A DNA stretch of 64,000 nt from Roseibium aggregatum IAM 12614 (GCF_000168975.1 NZ_AAUW01000005.1:1-64000); one strand, 5' to 3'. Counted from the stretch's first letter, positions 17,906 to 27,120 are shown. The notes: generated from the letters alone by a model not told the origin. Numbers and translations are program-made.

Positions 17906-19411
17906 TCAGGGACATCCCTGCTGGGCCCAGAGCCGCAAGGCATTCTTGAAGGCGCCACCGTAGGGGTGTTCCTTCGCCACGGCGCGGGACTTGTCAGCGA
18001 CATAGGTCTTGGCCTGGTCGCACAGGTTGGCCTGTTCCCAGTGATGGCACGCAGCGCAGGTCTTGTCCTTCCAGACGGCCTCCGGCAGGCCTTCGATCGG
18101 CGGATATTTCGGTGACCCTGTGATCAGTTCCGAAATGCTGCGGCTGGCAATTTCCGGATCCCCCATGGCGAGCGGCGCATTGAACGCGATGACCGCGGGC
18201 GGGCCTTTCTGATCCTGGTCAGTGGAGGGCTGTTGAGCGGCCACAGGCGCCTCTTCCGGCGGCGGCTGATTGGTAACCGGGTCGGTGCTCTGCTCCTTGT
18301 TCAGGATCGTCTGCAGTTCCAGGCGCGCCAGTTCTGTAAACGCCCCGTTTGGATAGGCATCCAGATAGGTCTGATAGGCGCTTGCCGTTCCCTCGCGGCG
18401 CGCTGTCTCGATCATGTCGCGCTCGCTTGTCTGGGGGGCGGCAGGCTCGGAGGCGGGTTGCGACGGAGCCTCTGCCGACACGACAGGCTGTGCCTCTTTC
18501 TCCATCAGCACCGTCAGGAGTTCCCTGGCTTCCCCCGCATAGCGGCTGTCCGGGTGCGCACGCAGGAACAAGAGCACCTGCAAGGGGTCCTGGCTGAGCT
18601 TGACCGTGTCCCAGATCTGCCGAAGCTCGACTTCTTCCGCTGAAGGGGCCTTGGCGGGAACGAACTGAAAATCGACGGTAAGGGAGGACGTATCCCAGGG
18701 CGTCTGCTGGTTGCCGGTATCCTTCAGAACGTCGACCCGAACTTCCCTGAAAAGAGTTTCAACGGACATTCCGGGTGTCGGCAGGTGCCGCGCCAGCGCT
18801 TCTGTGAACGGGCTGTTGCCGCCTGCACCATCAAGGGCAATATCGCCGGGGGCTGTCGAATAGGCCAGGAAGGTGCCTCTGGGGGCCTTCATTTCCGCAA
18901 GGCCGTTGTCGCTCAGGTCCGGGATCGCAGCGAACGGGTTGTTCCGGCAGGCATCCAGAATGACGATATTGGTCCGGTTGCGCGCCGAAAACATCTGCCG
19001 CAGAACGGCCTGGGCCGGCACGCCGACAAGGCTGAGGTCGGCAGCGTCCTGGAGCTCAATGTCGACCGGAAGCAGAAAGTTCGTACCGAAGGACTGCACA
19101 CCGTGGCCGGCATAGTAGAAAAGCCCGGTCGCGTCCTCGCCGGCTGCCCGCAAACGGCTGCCGAACCGTGAGATCGCCGTGATCATTTCGTGCTGGCTGG
19201 AATCCGTGACGAGCGTTACCTCAAAGCCGACCTTGCGCAGCGTGTCGGCCATCAGCTCGGCATCGTTGACCGGATTGTCCAGCGGCGTGACCTCGGTGTA
19301 GTTGCCGTTGCCAACCACCAGCGCCAGTCGCGCTTCCGCCTGCGCCCTGCTCATGAACAGGCCAAGGCTGACTGTCAGCGCCAGAAGAAAACCGATCGCA
19401 GTGCGATGCAT
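17906..19411 (-). CDS. Secreted caspase-family protein with C-terminal CXXCH motif
   Basis: Peptidase C14-like protein, 501 residues from ATG 19411, which leaves a clean signal peptide (residues 1-25, cleavage after RAQA); a TTG at 19435 is an alternative start. The caspase fold spans about 27-250 with catalytic H103 in YYAGHG and C155 in ILDACRNNPF. A Q/P/E-rich, TPR-like segment follows (TAYPNGAFTELA-type repeats). The last 52 residues hold KTCAACHHW, a CXXCH motif at about 452-456, plus two more cysteines. In the periplasm this could bind haem c, or be a disulfide or metal site. It starts 8 bases after the YceI-OmpA gene, so both are probably cotranscribed. Role unknown. Confidence 0.82.
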   Translation of the reverse strand: MHRTAIGFLLALTVSLGLFMSRAQAEARLALVVGNGNYTEVTPLDNPVNDAELMADTLRKVGFEVTLVTDSSQHEMITAISRFGSRLRAAGEDATGLFYYAGHGVQSFGTNFLLPVDIELQDAADLSLVGVPAQAVLRQMFSARNRTNIVILDACRNNPFAAIPDLSDNGLAEMKAPRGTFLAYSTAPGDIALDGAGGNSPFTEALARHLPTPGMSVETLFREVRVDVLKDTGNQQTPWDTSSLTVDFQFVPAKAPSAEEVELRQIWDTVKLSQDPLQVLLFLRAHPDSRYAGEARELLTVLMEKEAQPVVSAEAPSQPASEPAAPQTSERDMIETARREGTASAYQTYLDAYPNGAFTELARLELQTILNKEQSTDPVTNQPPPEEAPVAAQQPSTDQDQKGPPAVIAFNAPLAMGDPEIASRSISELITGSPKYPPIEGLPEAVWKDKTCAACHHWEQANLCDQAKTYVADKSRAVAKEHPYGGAFKNALRLWAQQGCP

Positions 19412-19418
19412 GAGAGGC

Positions 19419-20501
19419 TTATTCGACAACGACAAACTCTATCCGCCGGTTGCGGCGCTTTCCGTCCGCAGATGTGTTTGCTGCGACGGGCCGGCTTTCA
19501 CCATAACCGACGCTCTTGATCCTGCTCTCGGGAATGCTCTTCGAGACAAGATATTGTTTGACCGCACCCGCCCGGCGCTCGGACAGAAGCTGGTTCGATG
19601 TATCGCTGCCGTCACTGTCCGTGTGGCCGCCGACTTCGATAACCAGTCCCGGGCATCTCAAGATGATGTCAACGAGGCTGTTCAACAGCGGTTCGCTTCG
19701 CGGGTCAAGCTGCGAACTGCCACTTGGAAAATAAATATTGTCCGTGCGGGACAGGATCTCGAACCGGCCGGTGCAGGCTTCACTGTCCAGGTTGCCTTCC
19801 GGTTCCAGCGCGGTGCTCGCCGCCGATTGGGAGGCTGTAACCTTTGGTGCCGCATCCGTCGAAACACTCTGAGCCGGTTCAGCGGCTTTGCGCGCGAAGA
19901 CAAAATCGAAGGAAACCGTTGCCGAAGGCACAATCACCACACCGGCGGCTTCCTCGAGCTTCTTGATGCCGCCGCCAAGGTTGAAGTCAGACGCCGCAAC
20001 GGAAACCGGCGCAGTGCTCGAAACGGCAACCAGATCCGCGCTCAGGTAGGTCACGGCAACGTCGGACTGGAAGGATTTGGAAACACCGTGAAGATCCAGC
20101 TTGAAATCCAGCGGTATGATCTTGCGTTTGACGGTCGGAAGGTCGGCCAGAGCCGACGCATCGATTTGCGTGGTGATCACCGCCTCGGGGAATTCGAACG
20201 TCTCGAAGAACAAAAACCGCATGCGCACGTTTCTGAGGTCGATTTTCGTATCGATTGAGTCCAGATAGATGCGAACTCTGGCGTTGCCGGTTTCGTCTAT
20301 GCCGCCTTCAAATTCGGCGAAAGAGCTGGATTCCACGATTGTGAGGTTCTTCACCGACTGGAACCGGAGGGACGATGCGTCCCGCTGCAGGGTCCAACCA
20401 CCCTGGAAGAATTCTTCCGCCGCGGTGGCCGGCGACTGAAACAGGGCAACAGTCATGAGCGCGAGGAACAGGTATTTCCAGGCGAGCCGTGCACAATTCA
20501 T
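19419..20501 (-). CDS. YceI-like / OmpA fusion protein
   Basis: 360 residues with a signal peptide (cleavage near ATA-AEE). Residues about 30-215 look like a YceI lipocalin-type beta barrel (LRFQSVKNLTIVESSSFAEF; DLHGVSKSFQSDVAVTYL), a fold that binds isoprenoid-like lipids. Residues about 240-360 are an OmpA C-terminal peptidoglycan-binding domain: FPSGSSQLDP, GGHTDSDGS, NQLLSERRAGAVKQYL, VGYGESRPV, RRNRRIEF. The protein would sit in the periplasm tethered to the wall. Such fusions exist but are uncommon. The caspase-like gene follows directly, suggesting joint function at the cell envelope. Confidence 0.82.
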   Translation of the reverse strand: MNCARLAWKYLFLALMTVALFQSPATAAEEFFQGGWTLQRDASSLRFQSVKNLTIVESSSFAEFEGGIDETGNARVRIYLDSIDTKIDLRNVRMRFLFFETFEFPEAVITTQIDASALADLPTVKRKIIPLDFKLDLHGVSKSFQSDVAVTYLSADLVAVSSTAPVSVAASDFNLGGGIKKLEEAAGVVIVPSATVSFDFVFARKAAEPAQSVSTDAAPKVTASQSAASTALEPEGNLDSEACTGRFEILSRTDNIYFPSGSSQLDPRSEPLLNSLVDIILRCPGLVIEVGGHTDSDGSDTSNQLLSERRAGAVKQYLVSKSIPESRIKSVGYGESRPVAANTSADGKRRNRRIEFVVVE

Positions 20502-20665
20502 CTTCTAACCCTTTCAGCCCGGTCGGCGTTAACCGCCAGATTTCCGCAGCGTGCTGAAAGTTTTACAACGTCGGTTGAGGAATGCAATGTGCAGCTACAG
20601 GGTTTCCCTTATTGCCCGCTCGACTTGGTAAAGAAGCCGGCTGGCCATTCAACCCCAGAAGACTG

Positions 20666-21634
20666 TCATCGATAAGTCCGTTTCTCGATCGGTGTCTGCC
20701 GAATCTTTTCAAGCAGCATGTCGAGCAGTGCCTGTTCGGCCCGGTTCAGTTTCGCCTTCGGATTCCAGACCACATGCACGTCGATCTCCGGCAGCGCGTC
20801 ATAGGGCGGTAATTGCCACAAAAGTCCATCGCGGATGTCCCGCTTGGCGACGTGGACGGGCAGGGGGCCGATACCCAGCCCGGCGATGATCATGCGCCGC
20901 ACTTCTTCCAGATTGGCGGAAGTGCCGACGACCCTGTCTTCCAGATCGGCTTCCGCGCGCATCAAGGTGACCGGACGGAGCGCATCTTCCAGCCGGTCGG
21001 TCACGAAACTGACCGAGGACTGGCCCGCAAGATCGGCCTTCGTCAGGTTCGTCTTGCCGAATAGCGGATGGGGTGGGCCGCAGAAAAGGCCGAAGAACTC
21101 ACGGAAAAGGCGCAGATATTCAAGCTTCGGGTTGCGTTCGCGCACCAGGCAGACAGCAAGAGACGCCCTGCGCGAGGTCACGGCCTCCAGCGCGTCCTTG
21201 CTGGCGGACACATTGACCGTCAGCGTTGCCGCAGGATGGCGTTCATGAAAGGCGCGCAAGGTGTCGTCGTAAAGCGGCGAGACCACGTGACTGGCCATGG
21301 CGATCTCGACATGGCCACGGATCTCGTCGGTGACGTCGCGCATCAGCGTACCAAGCCGCAGGATGGATCCCTGGATCTCGATGGCTTCCTTCAGCAGCAG
21401 TTGACCGGCTTCCGTCAGCTCGAACTGGCCCGGCTTGCGGTTGATGAGCTTGCGCCCCAACCGGTCCTCCAGCCGCTTCAGCGCGCTGGAAACGGTCGGT
21501 TGCTTGAGGCGCAGCCGATCCGCCGCCCTCGTCACGCTGCCCGATTGGGCCAGCACGATAAAGGTTCTCAGCAGGTTCCAATCCAGTTCGCGGGCAAGCC
21601 GCTCTGCCTGGATGGGGCGCAATCGCTCAGTCAT
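20666..21634 (-). CDS. LysR-family transcriptional regulator of the divergent amine operon
   Basis: 322 residues. The N-terminal winged helix is clear (LLRTFIVLAQSGSVTRAADR, then LKQPTVSSALKRLEDRLG), followed by a linker helix and the LysR effector-binding domain (HVEIAMASHVVSPLYDDTL; FFGLFCGPPHPLFG). It is transcribed away from the ABC transporter operon starting at 21743. Inverted repeats in the 108-base gap are likely its operator. By the usual LysR logic it should activate the operon with a pathway compound as coinducer and repress itself (inference). Confidence 0.9.
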   Translation of the reverse strand: MTERLRPIQAERLARELDWNLLRTFIVLAQSGSVTRAADRLRLKQPTVSSALKRLEDRLGRKLINRKPGQFELTEAGQLLLKEAIEIQGSILRLGTLMRDVTDEIRGHVEIAMASHVVSPLYDDTLRAFHERHPAATLTVNVSASKDALEAVTSRRASLAVCLVRERNPKLEYLRLFREFFGLFCGPPHPLFGKTNLTKADLAGQSSVSFVTDRLEDALRPVTLMRAEADLEDRVVGTSANLEEVRRMIIAGLGIGPLPVHVAKRDIRDGLLWQLPPYDALPEIDVHVVWNPKAKLNRAEQALLDMLLEKIRQTPIEKRTYR

Positions 21635-21678
21635 TGATCAGATCTATAGTTATAATTTCTACTATCTATTTGATCAAT
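21633..21678. promoter_or_regulatory. Probable LysR operator between regulator and amine operon
   Basis: Two nested inverted repeats: ATTGATCA (21633-21640) with TGATCAAT (21671-21678), and inside them ATAGT-N10-ACTAT (21646-21665). The inner one fits the LysR box style (short dyad with about 10-11 bases between arms). The area is AT-rich against a GC-rich background and lies directly upstream of the regulator start. Confidence 0.6.
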
Positions 21679-21742
21679 AAACACCCTTCTGCGACGCTGA
21701 AGTCAAGCAATTTTGACAAGGCATCTGGCAGGGTTTGAGCGC

Positions 21743-22609
21743 ATGAGCGTCGAGGCGCGGGAAAAACGACAGCCATGGATACTTCTCTCCCCAGCGCTGA
21801 CCGCAGTCGGGTTGCTGCTGTTTGTGCCGCTTGTCTTCATCGTGGTCTATTCCTTCTGGCTGCGCACAGCCACCGGCGCCGACCAGGCGGGCTTTTATCT
21901 GGACAACTGGAACGAGGCACTCACCGATCCCTTCTATCGGGACATCCTGCTCGGCACGCTGCGGATCGCGGCAATTACGACAATTGCCTGCGCCGTCATG
22001 GGCTATCCGGCGGCTTATTTCATCGCCCGCTCGCGTGGCAACAAGGCATTGCTGCTGCTGTTGCTGATGCTGCCCTTCTGGATCAGCTACATCATCCGCA
22101 CCATGTCCTGGATCAACATTCTGGGCGTGTCCGGCGCGGTCAACTGGGCGCTGCTCAATCTTGGCATCGTCTCCGAACCGGTCCAGATGCTCTATAACGA
22201 GCCGACGGTGATCCTGGGCCTCGTGCATTTCCTGCTGCCCTTCATGGTGTTGAACGTCTACGTGGCGCTGGAAGGGATCGATGTATCGCTGGAAGACGCC
22301 GCCTGTTCGCTCGGCTCCACCCGCTGGCAGGCGTTCCGGGAAGTCACCTTGCCGCTGTCCCTGCCGGGGCTGGCCGCGGGCGGCCTGCTCTGCTTCGTGC
22401 TGAGCGCCGGTACCTACATCACGCCGCTGGTTCTGGGCGGGCCGACGGACGCCATGTTCGCCAATCTCGTTTTCGAGGCGATCATTACCCAGCTCAACTG
22501 GCCACTCGGCTCGGCGCTCTCGCTCATGCTGCTCGCCGTCCTCGGCACCCTGGTACTCATCTACAACCACTATCTCGGCATGGGCCAATTGATGAAGGGG
22601 CTGGGCTGA
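21743..22609 (+). CDS. ABC transporter permease, spermidine/putrescine type (PotB-like)
   Basis: First inner-membrane subunit of a polyamine-type importer. 288 residues from ATG 21743 (a TTG at 21713 is a weaker option). Six hydrophobic segments are visible, and the BPD_transp_1 coupling motif EDAACSLGSTRWQAFREVTLP contacts the ATPase. It overlaps the next permease by one base (TGATG). The group PotB-PotC-PotD-PotA imports polyamines or related amino compounds; the catabolic genes downstream suggest an acetylated or amino-substituted substrate. Confidence 0.9.
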   Translation: MSVEAREKRQPWILLSPALTAVGLLLFVPLVFIVVYSFWLRTATGADQAGFYLDNWNEALTDPFYRDILLGTLRIAAITTIACAVMGYPAAYFIARSRGNKALLLLLLMLPFWISYIIRTMSWINILGVSGAVNWALLNLGIVSEPVQMLYNEPTVILGLVHFLLPFMVLNVYVALEGIDVSLEDAACSLGSTRWQAFREVTLPLSLPGLAAGGLLCFVLSAGTYITPLVLGGPTDAMFANLVFEAIITQLNWPLGSALSLMLLAVLGTLVLIYNHYLGMGQLMKGLG

Positions 22610-23394
22610 TGGGGTGGCAACTGATCCGGGCCTATACGCTGCTGGTCTATCTGTTCATGTTTCTGCCGGTCGCGGTGGTGGTGCTGCTCAGCTTCAACGC
22701 CAGCCAGTTCGGCAGCTTTCCGATGACCGGCTTCTCGTTCCGCTGGTTCGTTGAACTGGCCGGCAACGACGCCATCCTGCGGGCGTTCCAGACCTCAATC
22801 ATCCTCGGCGCGCTGACGGCGCTGATCTCCACGACACTCGGCGTTCTGGCAAGCCTTGCCCTGGTGCGCTACGAGGTGCCGGGCCGCAACCTGATCTCCA
22901 CCCTCCTGATTGCCCCCATCCTGGTGCCGGAGGTGGTGCTGGCGGTCGCCTTGCTGCTGTTCCTGAATTTCCTGTCGATCAACAAGAGCTTCTTCCTGCT
23001 GCTGATGGGGCACGTCATCTTCACGCTGCCCTTCGTCATCCTCGTGGTGCAGGCCCGCCTCGTCGGCATTCGCCGCGACTATGAGGAAGCCGCTCTCAGC
23101 CTTGGCGCCAGCCCGGTGCAGGCCTTCTTCCAGATTACGCTGCCGCTGCTGGCGCCTGCTGTCTTCGCCGGCATGTTGTTCGCCTTCACCATCAGCTTTG
23201 ACGACATTACCGGCACCTTGTTCTGGAAGCCGGGCGGGGTCGAAACCGTGCCCACCCAGATCTTTGCCATGCTGCGCAATTCCATCTCTCCGGAGATCAA
23301 CGCCCTCGGCACTGTGATGATTTTCCTTACCGTCGGCCTGCCGCTTATCGGGCTGGCAATTGCCCGGCGGATGGCCATGCAGCGCGGCAGTTAG
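22609..23394 (+). CDS. ABC transporter permease, spermidine/putrescine type (PotC-like)
   Basis: Second inner-membrane subunit, 261 residues, with six hydrophobic segments and the coupling loop EEAALSLGASPVQAFFQITLP. The N-terminal FNASQFGSFPMTGFSFRWF matches PotC-type proteins. Start codon overlaps the stop of the first permease; the binding-protein gene follows after 52 bases. Confidence 0.9.
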   Translation: MGWQLIRAYTLLVYLFMFLPVAVVVLLSFNASQFGSFPMTGFSFRWFVELAGNDAILRAFQTSIILGALTALISTTLGVLASLALVRYEVPGRNLISTLLIAPILVPEVVLAVALLLFLNFLSINKSFFLLLMGHVIFTLPFVILVVQARLVGIRRDYEEAALSLGASPVQAFFQITLPLLAPAVFAGMLFAFTISFDDITGTLFWKPGGVETVPTQIFAMLRNSISPEINALGTVMIFLTVGLPLIGLAIARRMAMQRGS

Positions 23395-23446
23395 AACCGC
23401 GCGATCAAAGCAAGTAAATGACACAAGAACCAGAGTGGAAACCAAG

Positions 23447-24586
23447 ATGGACAATACCAAACGCTATGAGCGTCTGCGCGAACGCTATCTCAACGGCGAT
23501 CTCGACCGCCGCAAGTTCCTTGGCTTGATCGGGGCCGCCGGTCTCGCCTACGGGGTGCAGACACCCTTTGCTCGCCATGCCATGGCTGCAACCGAGGAAG
23601 TTCGCTTCGATGGCTGGGGCGGGGTCGTTTCGGAAGCCTTCCGCAAATATGCCTTCGATCCGTATACCGAAAAGACCGGTATCAAGGTTGTCGACGGAAC
23701 GTTCGGCGGCGGTGACGAATATCTGTCGCGCGTCAAGGCCAGCCAGGAAGGCGAATACAACATCGCGCATCTGTCCGGCGTCTTCGACTATGCGCGCTAC
23801 GTCAATCTCGGGCTGAACTCGACGCTCAACGAGGACAACATCCCGAACCTGAAATACGTGATCCCGAAACTGACGGACGTCTTCCGGGGTGTCACCGACG
23901 GCAAGCTGTCCTGCGTGCCTTATGACTACGGCACCACGGGCATTGCCTATAACCGGAAATACATCTCTGACGATGAAGCCAAGGAGAAGGGCGCGAAGCT
24001 CCTGATCGATGAAGCCTACAAGGGCAAGATCGGCGGTTGGTCCGACTGGCGCACGCGCGTCTGGTACGCATCGCTGCAGACCGACCAGGACCCGAACAAC
24101 GCAACGGATATGGATGCCGTCTGGCAGGCCGTGCGCACCAACCGCGACCTGCTGCTGAAATACTGGCAGTCCGGCGCTGAGCTCATGAGCCTTCTGGCGG
24201 AAGAGGAAATCTACGTCACCGAAGGCTGGTCCGGCCGGATTTATGCGCTGCAGGAGCAGGGCCACGACATCGGTTATATCGATCCGCCCAACGGTTTCGG
24301 CTGGCAGGAATGCCTGTTCGTGATCAAGGGCTCGCCGATGGAAGCCTGTGAAGAGCTGCTCAACTTCATGCTGGCGCCGGAAACCTCCATCGCGGTCGCC
24401 GAAGGCCAGAACTATCCACCGGCGCTCGACCCGACAAAGGTCGACCTCGGCAAGAAGATCCCGACCCTGCCGGCCTTCGACCCGACAGGAACGCTCGACG
24501 GTCTGACCTTCGCCAATCCGGAATACTGGAACAGCCACGAGCAGGACTGGTCCAAGATGTTCGGGCGGATCCAGAAGGGTTACTGA
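23447..24586 (+). CDS. Periplasmic polyamine-type substrate-binding protein (PotD-like), Tat signal
   Basis: Extracellular binding protein of the importer, 379 residues from ATG 23447. The N-terminus holds DRRKFLGLIGAAGLAYG, a twin-arginine signal, so it is probably exported folded through Tat; cleavage near HAMA-ATE. The mature part has the PotD fold: FGGGDEYLSRVKASQEGEYN, SCVPYDYGTTGIAYNRKY, and PPNGFGWQECLFVIKGSP. It follows the permease genes rather than preceding them. A 12-bp hairpin (24616-24642) separates it from the ATPase gene. Confidence 0.9.
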   Translation: MDNTKRYERLRERYLNGDLDRRKFLGLIGAAGLAYGVQTPFARHAMAATEEVRFDGWGGVVSEAFRKYAFDPYTEKTGIKVVDGTFGGGDEYLSRVKASQEGEYNIAHLSGVFDYARYVNLGLNSTLNEDNIPNLKYVIPKLTDVFRGVTDGKLSCVPYDYGTTGIAYNRKYISDDEAKEKGAKLLIDEAYKGKIGGWSDWRTRVWYASLQTDQDPNNATDMDAVWQAVRTNRDLLLKYWQSGAELMSLLAEEEIYVTEGWSGRIYALQEQGHDIGYIDPPNGFGWQECLFVIKGSPMEACEELLNFMLAPETSIAVAEGQNYPPALDPTKVDLGKKIPTLPAFDPTGTLDGLTFANPEYWNSHEQDWSKMFGRIQKGY

Positions 24587-24615
24587 GCCCGGTACGGCCC
24601 CATCACTGACCCAGC

Positions 24616-24642
24616 ACCTTCCGGCAGTTGCTGCCGGAAGGT
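24616..24642 (+). terminator. Hairpin between binding-protein and ATPase genes
   Basis: Perfect 12-bp stem (ACCTTCCGGCAG / CTGCCGGAAGGT) with a TTG loop, followed by CGTCTTCT. It sits 29 bases after the binding-protein stop and may cause partial termination or protect the 3' end of the upstream message. Confidence 0.65.
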
Positions 24643-24672
24643 CGTCTTCTCCCCAGGACCTGGAGAATTTGC

Positions 24673-25758
24673 GTGAGCGCGGTTTCCCTCAAAAATATCG
24701 TCAAGAAGTTCGGCGGCTTCACCGCCGTTCACCGGATGAGCATGGACATCCCGGACGGAAGCTTCGTCACGCTGCTCGGCCCCTCCGGATGCGGCAAGAC
24801 GACGACCCTCAGGATGATCGCCGGTCTGATCGACCCCACCGAAGGCGACATCACCATCAAGGGACAGCGCATCAACGATGTGCCGATCCACAGGCGGAAC
24901 CTCGGTCTCGTCTTTCAGAATTACGCACTGTTCCCGCACAAGACGATTGCCGAAAACGTGGCTTTCGGCCTGAAATACCGCGATATCTCCAAGGCGGATG
25001 CCGCGATGAAGGTGCGCGACGTGCTGGAACTGGTGCAACTGCCCCACGTCAGCGACCGATACCCCAAGCAGCTTTCCGGCGGCCAGCAGCAGCGTATCGC
25101 CCTGGCGCGGGCCATCGTCATCGAACCCGATGTCCTGCTGCTGGACGAGCCGCTGTCCGCGCTCGATGCCAACCTGCGGGAAGACATGCGCGTCGAACTG
25201 AAGCGCATCCAGCACCGGATCGGCATTACCACTGTTTTCGTCACCCATGACCAGTCCGAAGCGCTTGCCATGTCCGACAGGATCGTCGTCATGTCCAACG
25301 GGCGGGTGGAACAGATAGGCACGCCGCAGGAGGTCTACAACACACCTGCAAGCGAGTTCGTCTCGCGCTTCCTGGGCATCTCCAACATTCTGCCTGCCAC
25401 ATGCCAGGCGGTGGACGGGCAGGACCTGTCTCTCGAATTGCCTCACTTCGGCAAGATCAGCATGCCGAGGGAAAAGGCCCCCAACGTGTCGCAACCCGGT
25501 CCTGCACAGCTTGTGATCCGGGCGGAAAAACTTCTGCTGGCGGAAAAATCCGCTCCGGCGGATGATCGCATCGCGCTCGACGGCAAGGTCGAGGCGGTGG
25601 ACTACCAGGGTCAGGCGGCACGGTATTTCGTGCGTGTCGGCGACCAGCAGCTTCAGGTGATCAACATGATCGATCAGCACCCTTTTGAGGAAGGCTCCGA
25701 CGTTTCCGTTCGCTTCCGCCCGCGCGACTGCGCAGCCCTGCCGGGAGCTGCTTCATGA
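24673..25758 (+). CDS. ABC transporter ATPase, spermidine/putrescine type (PotA-like)
   Basis: Cytoplasmic ATPase that drives the importer. GTG start at 24673 with TGGAG upstream gives 361 residues. Motifs: Walker A GPSGCGKTTT, Q-loop VFQNYALFP, signature LSGGQQQRIALARA, Walker B VLLLDEPLSALD, H-loop VTHD. The last 100 residues form the TOBE regulatory domain seen in PotA. Its stop overlaps the ATG of the aminotransferase by four bases, so transport and catabolism are translated together. Confidence 0.92.
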   Translation: MSAVSLKNIVKKFGGFTAVHRMSMDIPDGSFVTLLGPSGCGKTTTLRMIAGLIDPTEGDITIKGQRINDVPIHRRNLGLVFQNYALFPHKTIAENVAFGLKYRDISKADAAMKVRDVLELVQLPHVSDRYPKQLSGGQQQRIALARAIVIEPDVLLLDEPLSALDANLREDMRVELKRIQHRIGITTVFVTHDQSEALAMSDRIVVMSNGRVEQIGTPQEVYNTPASEFVSRFLGISNILPATCQAVDGQDLSLELPHFGKISMPREKAPNVSQPGPAQLVIRAEKLLLAEKSAPADDRIALDGKVEAVDYQGQAARYFVRVGDQQLQVINMIDQHPFEEGSDVSVRFRPRDCAALPGAAS

Positions 25759-27110
25759 GCCGTCCTCAAACCTCTCATCTGTTCTACCAGTCCCGCCAGC
25801 GCCGGCCCGTTCTGGACCAGGCGCGCGGCGTCTACATGTGGGACGTCGACGGCAAGCGCTATCTCGACGGCTCCTCCGGGGCGATGGTCTGCAACATCGG
25901 CCATTCCAACCCGCGCGTGCTCGAGGCAATGCGCAAACAGATGGACAAATCCACTTTCGGGTACCGTCTTCACTTCGAAACCGAACCGGCTGAACTGCTG
26001 GCCGCCAGGACGGCCGCGCTGGCGCCTGAGGGGCTGGAAAAGGTCTTCTTCGTTTCCGGTGGATCGGAAGCGGTGGAAAGCGCCATCAAGCTGGCCCGCC
26101 AGAACGCAATCGCGATCGGCGAGGCTCAGCGCTACAAGATCATCTCGCGCGAACCGAGCTATCACGGCTGCACGCTCGGTGCGCTGGCCCTGACAGGCTA
26201 CGCGCCGCTTACCGCCCCATTCGACCCGATGATGCGGCCGATGCCGAAGATCCCGGCACCGCGTGCCTATCTCGACGGGCTGGACCCGGACGATGAGGCA
26301 ACGGGGCAGCATTATGCCGACATGCTGGAGGCAAAGATCCTGTCCGAAGGCCCGGAAACGATCCTCGCCTTCATCGTCGAACCGGTCGGCGGCGCTTCAA
26401 CCGGTGCGCTTGTGCCCCCCAAAGGTTACATGCAGCGCATCCGCGAGATCTGCACCCGTTACGGCGTCCTGCTGATCCACGACGAGGTCATGACCGGAGG
26501 CGGGCGAACCGGCAAGTTCTTTGCCGGTGAGCACTGGAACGTGGATCCGGATATCCTGGTCATCTCCAAGGGCTTTGCCGCGGGGTATGCACCGCTCGGC
26601 GCCATGATCGCGCATAAGGACATCGTCACCAACGTGCTCGACAATGGCGGTTTCCTGCATGGCTTCACCTATGCCGGCAATCCGCTTGCCTGCTCTGCCG
26701 GCCTTGCGGTGCTGGAAGAGATCGAGCGGGAAAACCTTTGCCAGAACGCGGCTGAGACCGGGGCGCTCCTGAAGCGCGAACTGAAGAAGCTGATGGACCG
26801 TTATTCGATCATCGGCGACGTGCGCGGCGAAGGTCTTCTGCTGGCCTTTGAACTGGTCGAGGACCGGGCAAGCCTGAGACCGCTTGCGAAGGAACTGAAC
26901 GCCTTCAACGAGTTGGTCGATATCGCGTACGAGAACGGCCTCATCATCTATTCCCGCAGGACGCGGGGCGGCTACAGCGGCGATCATTTCCTGATCGCAC
27001 CGCCGATGATCTCGACCCCGGATCATGTTGCCGAGATCATCGAAGGCCTCGACCTTTCTCTCCGCCAGTTCCTCGACAGGATTTCAAGGCAACAGGCCAA
27101 AGCCAGCTGA
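25755..27110 (+). CDS. Class III (omega) aminotransferase
   Basis: PLP-dependent aminotransferase of the acetylornithine/GABA/omega-amino acid class, 451 residues. Key pieces: VFFVSGGSEAVESAIKLAR, SYHGCTLGALALTG, LLIHDEVMTGGGRTGKFF (D binds the PLP ring nitrogen), and the Schiff-base lysine in VISKGFAAGYAPLG. It should remove a terminal amino group from the imported compound or its deacetylated form. Overlaps potA by 4 bases and is followed by the BKACE gene after 10 bases. Confidence 0.9.
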   Translation: MSRPQTSHLFYQSRQRRPVLDQARGVYMWDVDGKRYLDGSSGAMVCNIGHSNPRVLEAMRKQMDKSTFGYRLHFETEPAELLAARTAALAPEGLEKVFFVSGGSEAVESAIKLARQNAIAIGEAQRYKIISREPSYHGCTLGALALTGYAPLTAPFDPMMRPMPKIPAPRAYLDGLDPDDEATGQHYADMLEAKILSEGPETILAFIVEPVGGASTGALVPPKGYMQRIREICTRYGVLLIHDEVMTGGGRTGKFFAGEHWNVDPDILVISKGFAAGYAPLGAMIAHKDIVTNVLDNGGFLHGFTYAGNPLACSAGLAVLEEIERENLCQNAAETGALLKRELKKLMDRYSIIGDVRGEGLLLAFELVEDRASLRPLAKELNAFNELVDIAYENGLIIYSRRTRGGYSGDHFLIAPPMISTPDHVAEIIEGLDLSLRQFLDRISRQQAKAS

Positions 27111-27120
27111 AAATCAAGAC

